A stretch of DNA of 64,000 nucleotides from Chlorogloea sp. CCALA 695. GTDB taxonomy: Bacteria; Cyanobacteriota; Cyanobacteriia; Cyanobacteriales; Chroococcidiopsidaceae. Shown one piece after another: positions 18,487 to 26,375 of this stretch. The notes below the pieces were generated by a model. That model ran no database searches, was not told the DNA's origin, and saw only the letters and a list, made by a program, of their open reading frames with translations. The DNA lies in contig NZ_PVWN01000001.1 in assembly GCF_003003885.1 (NCBI RefSeq), positions 62,001 to 126,000 of the forward strand. Reading direction: 5' to 3'. Position numbers and translations under genes: made by a program. Every line of letters begins with the position of its first letter. Positions within the stretch are counted from its first letter, which is position 1.

Positions 18487-18780
18487 CTATTGCAACTGGG
18501 CAAACATTCTCAGCAAGCCTTGTTGACCAATGAGTATTTCTCTAACTAAGCTAAAAATCCCAATCCAAATAATCGGCGTAATATCAACGCCACCAATGGG
18601 GGGTACTAGCTTCCGCACCGGGACTAAAAAAGGTTCTGTTGTCCAACCGACCAAATTAAACGGTAAGCGATTGAGATTTACTTGGGGATACCAGCTAAGA
18701 ACGATGCGGAAAATAAACAATAAAATCATTAAACCCAAAAATATGCCCAAAACCCAAGTAGTAATAGTAATAGCACTCAT
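18487..18780 (-). CDS. YggT family membrane protein (Ycf19-like)
   Basis: The 97-residue protein has two hydrophobic segments, an N-terminal one (about 5-27) and one near 68-90, flanking a conserved SWYPQVNLNRLPFNLVGWTTEPFL-type core (split here: SWYPQVNLNRL and TEPFLVPVRKLVPP). YggT/Ycf19 proteins occur in all cyanobacteria and plastids and have been linked to membrane organisation and cell or nucleoid division. The exact role is unsettled. It is convergent with accC. Confidence 0.85.
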   Translation of the reverse strand: MSAITITTWVLGIFLGLMILLFIFRIVLSWYPQVNLNRLPFNLVGWTTEPFLVPVRKLVPPIGGVDITPIIWIGIFSLVREILIGQQGLLRMFAQLQ

Positions 18781-18962
18781 AAATTGTTTACGCGAAGTCT
18801 CATCTTAAAAAAATATTTAAGTTTGTAAATAAACCTGTATGTTATTTTAACGTATTGGTTCTTAGCCAGAACAAATACAACTAACGCCCAAAAACTTCTA
18901 TGCAAGGGGTGTAACAGACGATTAAAATTAAAGTGCAGTGTGTAAACAAAGGTTGATAATAA

Positions 18963-19082
18963 ATGACCCCTTCTTTAATGAATTTCTTTTATAGTTTGCT
19001 GGCTGGTGCAGTAATTATTGTGATTCCCGCCACGGCTTTTCTAATTTTTATTAGCCAAAAAGATAAAGTTGAACGCTCCTAA
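18963..19082 (+). CDS. psbX: Photosystem II reaction centre protein X
   Basis: A 39-codon frame encodes a single-span membrane protein beginning MTPSLMNFFYSLLAG and ending FISQKDKVERS. This is the PsbX pattern: a short N-terminus, a hydrophobic helix with an IPATAFLIFI core, and a positively charged end. PsbX sits at the edge of photosystem II near cytochrome b559 and affects quinone exchange. The ATG is preceded by AGGTTGATAATAA. It is monocistronic, downstream of yggT on the opposite strand and upstream of ycf66. Confidence 0.92.
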   Translation: MTPSLMNFFYSLLAGAVIIVIPATAFLIFISQKDKVERS

Positions 19083-19092
19083 GCCTCTTGGA

Positions 19093-19110
19093 AGCCAGCG
19101 ATCGCTGGCT
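19093..19110. repeat. Perfect 18-bp palindrome centred on HIP1
   Basis: AGCCAGCGATCGCTGGCT is fully self-complementary and contains GCGATCGC at its centre. It lies 10 bp after the psbX stop. It could fold as a hairpin or cruciform and end psbX transcription, but no T-tract follows. It may equally be a HIP1 site that grew a flanking palindrome. Confidence 0.6.
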
Positions 19111-19318
19111 CCCAAATAAGTATGCTTAAACAGCAAACAAGCTACTTTTATCCTCGGTATGCGTCAATTATTCAAGACCGAAACCGAGGCTTTTTATTTT
19201 TCCAGGCTTCTTTAGAAGCGCAGCTATAAGATTGAGACAATCGGGCTTACAAATGTAATTAGACTAGAAATTTTAATAACAAGTAGTTAACATAGATTTG
19301 AGTGTTGGTAAAATAACA

Positions 19319-20236
19319 ATGATAAATTTTGGGCTGAACGGGGTGACTACTCTCGCCCAGGTAAATTTTGGGACTGGAACGCATACCTTATTAGGGATTT
19401 TGCTAGCAGTAGCCGGGGCGGCGTTGTACTTCCTGCGCTCGGTTCGCCCAGAATTATCGCGAGATCACGATATATTTTTTGCAGCCATAGGTCTAGTTTG
19501 CGGCATCATTTTAGTTACCCAAGGATGGCGACTAGACCCGATTTTACAATTTGGTCAGGTGCTATTAGTTGGTTCTACAGTGTTTTTTGCCGTTGAAAGT
19601 ATCCGGCTTCGAGGTATTGCTACCGAGCAAGCTAAACGCAACACAAAGATTGTAGACGATGATCGCCCGGTAGGAAATTATTATCAGCAAGCAGAAATAG
19701 ACGAAGTAGAGTTTGATTATGATCGCCCCGCGCGTCCCCGGATTCCTGGAAGCCGCGATCCAAGAGCAAGTCGCCCCGATGAATTTTACGAAGAAGAAAC
19801 ACCTCGCCGCCGCCTCCGTAATGATAGGTATGAAGATGACGGGCCCCGGCGTTCCTCCAGTAGTCGGGAAGAAAGCCAACAAGAAGATAAACCGCGCAAA
19901 CGTCGCTCATCGCCTTCACGGGTAGAAACTCGCTATCAAGACGAATGGGATTCGCCCAAAAAACCCACGTGGGATTTGACCAAAAATTCAGACGAAGAAG
20001 GGGATACAGCTTCTACTAGCATCAAAAAGCGATCGCGCAATAATAACGCCTCCGTACAATCTAATTTTGATACAGACACCCCTTCTCCCAGACCGCGTAA
20101 GCGTCGCCCCACTAGAGAAAGCGTACAGCCTTCTAGAGACGATGAAGCTACCCCCACAGATTATGTAGATTACAAGCCAATTGATCGCTCTAAAGATGAC
20201 GATTCTGATAGTTCTACGGATTTTGACCAGTTTTAA
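19319..20236 (+). CDS. Ycf66 family protein
   Basis: The N-terminal third carries three hydrophobic stretches (about residues 22-38, 49-67 and 74-91) ending VFFAVESIRLRGIATEQAKR, the Ycf66 signature. The rest is a highly charged, low-complexity tail rich in Arg, Asp, Glu and Ser with many PRR, RKRR and DYD motifs, probably disordered. Ycf66 proteins are found across cyanobacteria and in some plastids; the function is unknown. I chose the ATG at 19319 (MINFGLNG) because Ycf66 proteins usually begin M-x-N-F-G; a TTG seven codons upstream is the alternative. Confidence 0.85.
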   Translation: MINFGLNGVTTLAQVNFGTGTHTLLGILLAVAGAALYFLRSVRPELSRDHDIFFAAIGLVCGIILVTQGWRLDPILQFGQVLLVGSTVFFAVESIRLRGIATEQAKRNTKIVDDDRPVGNYYQQAEIDEVEFDYDRPARPRIPGSRDPRASRPDEFYEEETPRRRLRNDRYEDDGPRRSSSSREESQQEDKPRKRRSSPSRVETRYQDEWDSPKKPTWDLTKNSDEEGDTASTSIKKRSRNNNASVQSNFDTDTPSPRPRKRRPTRESVQPSRDDEATPTDYVDYKPIDRSKDDDSDSSTDFDQF

Positions 20237-20257
20237 ACGACTCGCTTTAGCTGCAAC

Positions 20258-20827
20258 TTGAATGTGAAAAAGTTTTCGATAAAATCATTACTCCAACGCT
20301 GCTGGCGTTGGAGTTTTAGCTTGGGGTTAATTGTTCTAACGATCGCTTGCACTCCAAGCGGTGATAATATTATTAGTTCTGGGGCGCTCAATAGCCGCTA
20401 CACCGAAGAACAGCCAGCCCTAAGCGGTAACGGGCGGTATTTAGCTTATGTTTCTAACCGCGCAGCAAGTCGCAATATTTTATTATACGACTTGCAATTG
20501 CAGCAATTAGTCCCTTTACCGCGTTTGAATCAACGGCAAACTATCGTTGAAAATCCTAGTATTAGCTATACGGGGCGCTACATTGTGTATGTGACGAGCA
20601 ATCGAGGTACGCAAATTATGGTGCTGTATGATCGCATTACTCATACTCCCCAAATTCTCAACCAATGGTATCAAGGCTTGGTACGCAATCCCAGCATTAG
20701 TCCTGACGGGCGGTTTATTGCCTTTGAAGGTAGTCTGCGCGGTCAGTGGGATATTGAAGTATTAGATCGAGGGACTAATGTAGAATTGGATCTTCCTGAT
20801 TCTCCCCTTCCTGGGACATCGCCCTAG
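20258..20827 (+). CDS. TolB-like lipoprotein with PD40 repeats (copy 1)
   Basis: The 189-residue product has a basic N-terminus, a hydrophobic core and a lipobox-like LTIAC followed by TPSGDN, so it is probably a lipoprotein anchored through the Cys at about residue 31. The remainder is three WD40-like PD40 units, each with G-R-(Y/F)-(I/L)-(A/V)-(Y/F) and (L/V)-x-(Y/D)-(D/R), like TolB beta-propeller blades. Three blades cannot close a propeller alone, so it may pair with itself or with the paralogue that starts 5 bp downstream. The start is uncertain: TTG at 20258 or GTG at 20264, with no clear binding site. Confidence 0.75.
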   Translation: MNVKKFSIKSLLQRCWRWSFSLGLIVLTIACTPSGDNIISSGALNSRYTEEQPALSGNGRYLAYVSNRAASRNILLYDLQLQQLVPLPRLNQRQTIVENPSISYTGRYIVYVTSNRGTQIMVLYDRITHTPQILNQWYQGLVRNPSISPDGRFIAFEGSLRGQWDIEVLDRGTNVELDLPDSPLPGTSP

Positions 20828-20832
20828 TATTC

Positions 20833-21348
20833 ATGATCCGATCCTTTTTGGCGCTGATAATTGTCTTAATTAGCTTACTAAGTGGCTGTACGGGCTTGTT
20901 AAACTATCCTTCTGATCCGGGCGGTAAAAGCTTAAATAGTCCCAGTAGCGATCTTACGCCCCAAATAGCCGGAAGATATATTACTTTTACAAGCGATCGC
21001 TCTGGTCGTCAAAATGTCTATCTATTTGATACTGTCGCCCAAAAATTAATTGATTTACCAGGCTTAAATCAGTTGGATACCATTGCAACTCATCCCGGTG
21101 TTTCGAGCGACGGACGCTACATTGTGTTTACAGCTAGTCGTCAGGGGATGGCGGGAATTTTTCTTTACGACTTGCAATTGCGTCAATCGCGCAACCTCAT
21201 ACCCAACTTACAAGCCCAAGTTCAAAACCCAACTATCAGTAATGATGGTAATACTATTGCTTTCGAGTCTAATATCAATGGTCAGTGGGATATCTTAGTT
21301 TACAACCGTGCAGAAAGTCGCCTACTTGTCCCCACCCAACCACGCTAA
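20833..21348 (+). CDS. TolB-like lipoprotein with PD40 repeats (copy 2)
   Basis: The 171-residue product is a tandem paralogue of the preceding gene. It begins MIRSFLALIIVLISLLSGC, a clean lipoprotein signal peptide with lipobox LSGC and predicted acylated Cys19. Three PD40 units follow (GRYITFTSDRSGRQN, GRYIVFTASRQGMAG, GNTIAFESNINGQWD). The GQWDI phrase in the last blade is shared with copy 1, where it is RGQWDIEVLDR. It lies 5 bp after copy 1, so the two are co-transcribed and probably work together at the outer or cytoplasmic membrane. The partner is unknown. The stop is 1 bp from the convergent sdhB. Confidence 0.8.
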   Translation: MIRSFLALIIVLISLLSGCTGLLNYPSDPGGKSLNSPSSDLTPQIAGRYITFTSDRSGRQNVYLFDTVAQKLIDLPGLNQLDTIATHPGVSSDGRYIVFTASRQGMAGIFLYDLQLRQSRNLIPNLQAQVQNPTISNDGNTIAFESNINGQWDILVYNRAESRLLVPTQPR

Positions 21349-21349
21349 A

Positions 21350-22339
21350 CTACTCTTTGAGCGCTTGTACCGACTCAATCAGCGCTTTCACTTGCGCCGT
21401 ACCCTCTGAAGGCTCAAAAGATAGCGGAAACTTGCCTCTAGCCAACATTCGCAGTCCCAAAGGAGCAATACTAAGTAAGCCTCTCACATCTCGTAAGTAA
21501 TTGCCCACTACTTGCAACCCAAAAGCGCGTTCGTCAATCCAACCACCTTGTTTAACCAATTCTACTAATACCTGACGGTGACGGATTTGGCGGCTGTTTT
21601 CTACCTCATTATCAGCCAGAATTTTTTGTTTAATTTTTGTAATTTGGTCTAAAGGCGCTACTTCCATCGGACAAACAGTATTGCAATTAAAACAACGAGT
21701 ACAACCCCATACTCCTTGAGTACCTTTGTTATATTCTTTTAACCTACTGTCAGCTTCCCCATCACGATTATCTGCTACCAAACGATAGGCTTTAGCCAAG
21801 GCGTGAGGGCCCACAAATTCGGGGTTTACTTCTCTAGCATTACAAGCAGAGTAACAAGCCCCACACATAATACAATTGCCGTTTTGGTCTATTTTTAAGC
21901 GTTCTTGGGGTGTTTGTAAAAATTCTCTTTCAGGAACCTTTGCATCGTTACTAACGTAAGGTTTTACAGCTTCTAATTGATTCCAGAAGCTACTCATATC
22001 TACTACTAAGTCTTTAATTACAGGCATATTGCCCATTGGTGCAACAGTTAGTTCTGGAATAATCCCGTTAGTTAGATTGTTCGTGCCATACAGTTGCTTT
22101 ATTTCACTGCCAACATTTTCTTTGCAAGCTAAAGCCGAACGCCCATTAATTCCCATCGCACAACTACCACAAATAGTATTGCGGCAATTCTTGCGAAAGG
22201 CTAAAGTGCCGTCTTGCTCCCACTTAATTTTATTCAGACAATCTAAAATTGTATTGCCATATTCCACCTCTAACTCGTAACTTTTAACTTGTGGTGCAGC
22301 ATTGCCAGATTGCCGGAGAATTTTAAAAATAACTTGCAT
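21350..22339 (-). CDS. sdhB: Succinate dehydrogenase/fumarate reductase iron-sulfur subunit
   Basis: The 329-residue protein carries three cluster motifs in the usual order: a 2Fe-2S plant-type ferredoxin site (CRNTICGSCAMGING and later CKENV), then CIMCGACYSACN for a 4Fe-4S cluster, then CTRCFNCNTVCPMEV for the 3Fe-4S/4Fe-4S site. The long C-terminal extension is usual for cyanobacterial SdhB. It transfers electrons from the FAD subunit to quinone in the thylakoid respiratory chain. SdhA is not in the window; cyanobacterial sdh genes are typically scattered. A cyAbrB gene lies divergently 770 bp upstream; in Synechocystis a cyAbrB gene is also adjacent to sdhB, as I recall. Confidence 0.93.
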   Translation of the reverse strand: MQVIFKILRQSGNAAPQVKSYELEVEYGNTILDCLNKIKWEQDGTLAFRKNCRNTICGSCAMGINGRSALACKENVGSEIKQLYGTNNLTNGIIPELTVAPMGNMPVIKDLVVDMSSFWNQLEAVKPYVSNDAKVPEREFLQTPQERLKIDQNGNCIMCGACYSACNAREVNPEFVGPHALAKAYRLVADNRDGEADSRLKEYNKGTQGVWGCTRCFNCNTVCPMEVAPLDQITKIKQKILADNEVENSRQIRHRQVLVELVKQGGWIDERAFGLQVVGNYLRDVRGLLSIAPLGLRMLARGKFPLSFEPSEGTAQVKALIESVQALKE

Positions 22340-23108
22340 CTTTACAGGAAAATATTAGTATTTTTATTTGCTGACGAGGGGAAATAATTTTTACCGCTTG
22401 GACGAAGGGTAATGTATTATTGGGTGCGATCGCTGCTTATTTTAATTCTATCTTTCTTGCTATCCACCCCTACAGCTAATTCTATCGCTAAATTTTCCGC
22501 AAAAAGCTGCTATTTCAGCAAAATATTTCAGTTTAATAACTAACTTTTGCTTCACCGCTTACAATTGTAGTCTTCTTTTTCAGCACTATTACTTGTTGGC
22601 GCTCGTCCCTTAGTACAAGCTTATTCGTAAAACTAAAGCTATCAAAGCAAGTGCTTCTAGGTAGCTTTTTTAAACTCATCTCCCTTATTTTTAGCGCCAG
22701 CAATAACTAATAGCAAATAATTTTCTACCCATAAATATATCTTGAGGCTGATATTCAACTATATTTTCCCTTGTAAGCAGCTACCCTGTAGCAATTTAAT
22801 TTCTTGGTATTTATAAGTGTAATTATCAAACTCACAAAATTAAGTGGCAACTAAAAGTGGATGTAAACGCTTAGAGCAGTAAGTAAAAATTTTAATGTAA
22901 AGTTTCTATGTTGCTATAAAATCACTTGTCTAATGTAAACTTTATAAACTATCGATTGACTTAATAACTCTAGTAAAAGCTGACTAAAATGTAAATAAAC
23001 TAGAAAAGATGTGTAAAAGGAGAGATTTGAGGCTATATTTTTATAAGTGGATGAAATAGCATAAACTGCTGTTTGTTTGTTTGGAAATTGTAAGGATATT
23101 TGAGTGAG
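22340..23108. other. 770-bp regulatory gap between sdhB and cyAbrB
   Basis: This AT-rich interval should hold both divergent promoters. The only coding-like item is a 43-codon plus-strand frame at 22412-22543 whose first half reads like a signal peptide (MYYWVRSLLILILSFLLST), with nothing recognisable after it. A second signal-peptide-like string (FSALLLVGARPLVQAYS) follows in another frame near 22575-22630. These may be remnants of a decayed exported protein, or chance. I see no tRNA, hairpin terminator or tandem repeat. Confidence 0.45.
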
Positions 23109-23510
23109 ATGACTACAGAAACTTCACCATTAACAGGAAAAGCACTACTGCAAAAGGTTAAAGAACTTTCCGACTTACCACGTCGAGAAAGAGCCAAGCG
23201 TTGTGGGTATTACACCGTAACTAAAAATAATCAAACTCGCGTTAATCTAACAGATTTTTATGACGCATTGTTAGCAGCACGAGGAATTCCTCTTAGCCCC
23301 GAAAAACCAAAAGATGGTCGTGGACGGGAACCAACGAATAAAGTCAGCGTTCACAAAAACTATCAAATCGTGATCGGCGCAACCTATACTCAGCAAATGG
23401 GTTTGAAAAGTGGAGATCAATTTGAAATCAAGCTAGGTTATAAGCATATCCACTTAATTCAGATTGACAGTGATAAAAACGGTAGCGACGGCGACGAGGA
23501 CGAAGAATAA
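23109..23510 (+). CDS. cyAbrB family transcriptional regulator
   Basis: The 133-residue product (from the ATG at 23109) has the cyanobacterial AbrB layout. The conserved region SPLTGKALLQKVKELSDLP leads into KRCGYYTVTKNNQTRVNLTDFYDALLAARG, and a C-terminal AbrB-like swapped-hairpin segment VHKNYQIVIGATYTQQMGLK is followed by an acidic tail. cyAbrB proteins bind DNA with low specificity and regulate carbon, nitrogen and fermentation genes. Linkage to sdhB suggests the cyAbrB2 type. A TTG three codons upstream is an alternative start; the ATG matches the family N-terminus better. Confidence 0.88.
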   Translation: MTTETSPLTGKALLQKVKELSDLPRRERAKRCGYYTVTKNNQTRVNLTDFYDALLAARGIPLSPEKPKDGRGREPTNKVSVHKNYQIVIGATYTQQMGLKSGDQFEIKLGYKHIHLIQIDSDKNGSDGDEDEE

Positions 23511-23632
23511 ATAAATTTAAAGGTAGTTAAGGTAACTGCTGAAATATCGCTGTGAAATTGGCTAAGGAAAAAAGGAAGGACTAGCTCCTGCTAAGTTTTA
23601 GTAACTTTAGCTTGGAAAACTATTGCAGTGTG

Positions 23633-24511
23633 ATGATGGGATTAAAATCGGGTGTAAACTTAGCAGAGATTTTTTTGCTAGAGTTTTTGAGTGCAAAACC
23701 TTCATCGCTGCTTCAAGTAACAATTTTTTTTGCTACTTGGGTTTGTTTGTGGTTGCCAATAGCCGTCGCCAGTACAATTATTTTGCCAAAAAATAAGGAT
23801 ACTTCTGCTAGTTGGCAACCTTTCAAACCGATAAGTGCAGAGCAAAAACTACCCTTACTAACATTACTTTATCTAATAGCTCCTTTAGTTTTATGGGGAG
23901 CTAACAAAATATTTAGTAATTCTTTTTCAAGTTATGGTTTAGTCTGGGATTGGTCAATTTCACAATCGTTGGGGATAGGTTTTGTAATTGGCGCAACTGG
24001 TTTAGCGATTTTATTTGGATTGCAAACTCTGCTAGGTTGGGTAAAGTGGAACGTAGCAGGAAAAAAGATTATATCCGTTACGCTGCCAATTTTACTTGTA
24101 GCAGTTGGGATTAGCGCAATTGAAGAATTAATATTTCGTGGTTTTGTATTGACGCAATTGCAGCAAGACTTCTCAATATATATAGCCGCCGCAATTGCAA
24201 GTTTGATTTTTGCCGTACTACATTTAGTTTGGGAACAAAAAGAGACGTTACCCCAATTGCCCGGATTGTGGTTAATGGGAATGGTTTTAGTATTAGCAAG
24301 ATATGTAGATAAGGGAAACTTGGGTTTAGCTTGGGGATTGCATAGCGTGCTTGTATGGGCGATCGCTACTATAGATACAGCCGAGCTAGTAACCTATACA
24401 GGAAAAGTACCCCAAGTAGTAACCGGGAAGTATGGAAAGCCTTTAGCGGGATTAACGGGGATTAGTTTTTTACTAGCTATTGGGGCGGTTTTGGGGCTGG
24501 GGTTGCAGTGA
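23633..24511 (+). CDS. CPBP family intramembrane protease (Abi/Rce1-like)
   Basis: The product (292 residues from the ATG at 23633) has about seven hydrophobic segments and the CPBP motifs EELIFRGFV (EExxxR), FAVLHLVWE (with conserved His) and WGLHSVLVW. These form the glutamate-based intramembrane protease site known from Rce1 CAAX proteases. Bacterial homologues are often linked to bacteriocin immunity or membrane protein processing; no peptide gene is visible nearby. The start is uncertain, with ATG at 23633 or 23636 and a TTG at 23612. The last 35 bases overlap the convergent cbiET gene, a long overlap. Confidence 0.82.
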   Translation: MMGLKSGVNLAEIFLLEFLSAKPSSLLQVTIFFATWVCLWLPIAVASTIILPKNKDTSASWQPFKPISAEQKLPLLTLLYLIAPLVLWGANKIFSNSFSSYGLVWDWSISQSLGIGFVIGATGLAILFGLQTLLGWVKWNVAGKKIISVTLPILLVAVGISAIEELIFRGFVLTQLQQDFSIYIAAAIASLIFAVLHLVWEQKETLPQLPGLWLMGMVLVLARYVDKGNLGLAWGLHSVLVWAIATIDTAELVTYTGKVPQVVTGKYGKPLAGLTGISFLLAIGAVLGLGLQ

Positions 24512-25718
24512 TAATTGTGACGGGGTTTAGAGGAGAAAAGCGCGTTAAGTGAGCGACAGGTACAGAGCGAGACAATTGTACTTGTAATAGTTGATAATTC
24601 CAAGCGCGATCGCTTAACCAAGCTAAAGCCATCGTTAAATGTTCCACTGTAGCTAGGGCTAAAACTATTACTCCTTGGGGAGAGAGGTGATCGCAAGCGT
24701 TCAATATTTGCGCCAAATTTCCGCCACTACCACCAATAAAAACGCGATCAGGATTGGGTAAATTGGTTAAACTATCCGGCGCTGCGCCAAGAATAGCCTC
24801 AACATTATCTACTTGAAAACGGCGGCAATTTTCAGTAATTAATCCGTAACCAACGGCAGTTTTTTCAATCGCGTACACTTGGCAATTAGGACATAAACGC
24901 GCAATTTCGATAGAAACTGAACCCGTACCCGCGCCAATATCCCAAACGACTTGTTGAGATTGTAAAGCAAGCTCTCCCAGTACCAAAACCCTGATTTCGC
25001 GCTTCGTCATTAAGCCAGGGCGATCGCTAAAACCTAAATAATGGCGATCGCTGATGCCAAAGTGCGGTAATTGTGTGATGTCTAAATCCCTTGTTTCCTG
25101 GCGAAGTAAAATTACTACATTTAAAGGTGCAAAAGTTCGCTCGATTAATTCTGAAGCCCAAAAGCAACTAACTTGCTCTTTGTCGCCGCCTAAATTTTCG
25201 CATACCCAGAATTTGTAATTAGTAGGTAAATCTAAAGCTAAATACAATTGCGCGATCGCCTTTGGGGTATTAACTCCATCTGTTAGAATGGCAATTTTTT
25301 CTTTACCTTGCTGCAAAACTTGGATCAGTTGGTCGCAATTGCGCCCATGAACGCTTACAAAACAGGCATCTTGCCAGGGGACTTTAATAGCGCTAAAAGC
25401 TAACTGTACGGCGCATAAATGCGGGTGAAAAGTCAGATTTTCTGAGGGTAATTCTAGTAGCAGCAGTCGCCCCAAACCAAAAAATAAAGGATCGCCCGAA
25501 ACTAAAATTACGATCCATTCATCTACAGAGGCGCGAATTAGATTAATGGCTTGGGTAAAATCTCCCAAAGTTAAACGCTTGGCGGGATGGCTAGGAAAAT
25601 AACTTAAATGGCGATCGCTACCTATTAATAATGTCGCTTTACTAACTATCTTCCTTACTGCTTCAGTTAACCCCACAGCGCCATCTAAACCAATCCCGAC
25701 TACGTGGATTTGTTTCAC
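24477..25718 (-). CDS. cobL: Bifunctional precorrin-6Y C5,15-methyltransferase/decarboxylase (CbiET/CobL)
   Basis: The 413-residue protein fuses two cobalamin-pathway enzymes. Residues about 1-200 form a CbiE methyltransferase (MKQIHVVGIGLDGAVGL, with the tetrapyrrole-methylase patterns LVSGDPLFFGLG and SVHGR). Residues about 210-400 form CbiT, a class I SAM methyltransferase with VWDIGAGTGSVSIEIARL and decarboxylase activity. Together they methylate C5 and C15 and remove the C12 acetate carboxyl of precorrin-6B. cobH (precorrin-8X methylmutase), the next step in the pathway, lies 47 bp upstream on the same strand. The 3' end overlaps the convergent CPBP gene. Confidence 0.93.
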   Translation of the reverse strand: MKQIHVVGIGLDGAVGLTEAVRKIVSKATLLIGSDRHLSYFPSHPAKRLTLGDFTQAINLIRASVDEWIVILVSGDPLFFGLGRLLLLELPSENLTFHPHLCAVQLAFSAIKVPWQDACFVSVHGRNCDQLIQVLQQGKEKIAILTDGVNTPKAIAQLYLALDLPTNYKFWVCENLGGDKEQVSCFWASELIERTFAPLNVVILLRQETRDLDITQLPHFGISDRHYLGFSDRPGLMTKREIRVLVLGELALQSQQVVWDIGAGTGSVSIEIARLCPNCQVYAIEKTAVGYGLITENCRRFQVDNVEAILGAAPDSLTNLPNPDRVFIGGSGGNLAQILNACDHLSPQGVIVLALATVEHLTMALAWLSDRAWNYQLLQVQLSRSVPVAHLTRFSPLNPVTIITATPAPKPPQ

Positions 25719-25765
25719 AAAATAACTCCTACAGTAATTAGACGTTGCAGGGCAATATCTCTACA

Positions 25766-26368
25766 TTAGATATCCCAGGCGATTACAATTAGCGCGTTAA
25801 CAATCGCTGCGGCGACAGGAGATCCACCTTTGCGCCCATCAATCCGAATTTGATTAACCGGAGTATTTGCTAAAGCGGCTTTTGATTCTATAACCGAAAT
25901 AAAACCAACGGGTGCGCCAATTACTAAGGCTGGATTAATAGAGGTATTTAACTCATTACATAAGGCTAAAAGCGCTGTAGGAGCATTGCCAATTACGTAA
26001 ATTGCTTCGGGAAACTCTCGCCAACATTCTATTAAACCTGTTTCGGTGCGAGTTTTTCCGGGAAGCGCTACAGATACTCTCTCTACAGCGCTAATGATCG
26101 GGTTATTAAAAGTTTGAGCAACTAAGTTAGTTATCCCTTGCTTAACCATACTTACATCTGTAACAATCGGTACGCCACGACGTAAAGCTGCAACCCCAGA
26201 TGCGATCGCACCAGTGCTAAAGTAAATCAATTCTTTAAACTCAAAATCTGCCGTAGAGTGAATTACTCGCCGAATAATTGCATACTCTAAGGAATTAAAA
26301 TTGTGCGATCCAATTTCGCCATCGATGGCGGCAAAACTTTGTACCATAATGGGATGAATAGGCAGCAT
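25766..26368 (-). CDS. cobH: Precorrin-8X methylmutase
   Basis: CobH/CbiC moves the methyl group from C11 to C12 of precorrin-8X to give hydrogenobyrinate. The 200-residue product begins MLPIHPIMVQSFAAID. The catalytic His lies in RRVIHSTADFEF, and FSTGAIASGVAALRRGVPIVTDV and GAPVGFISVIESK are further family blocks. It begins 7 bp after the stop of the 2H phosphoesterase gene on the same strand, so genes 27152 to 24477 likely form one transcript of cobalamin genes with a 2H protein at its head. Confidence 0.94.
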   Translation of the reverse strand: MLPIHPIMVQSFAAIDGEIGSHNFNSLEYAIIRRVIHSTADFEFKELIYFSTGAIASGVAALRRGVPIVTDVSMVKQGITNLVAQTFNNPIISAVERVSVALPGKTRTETGLIECWREFPEAIYVIGNAPTALLALCNELNTSINPALVIGAPVGFISVIESKAALANTPVNQIRIDGRKGGSPVAAAIVNALIVIAWDI

Positions 26369-26375
26369 ACCGCAA

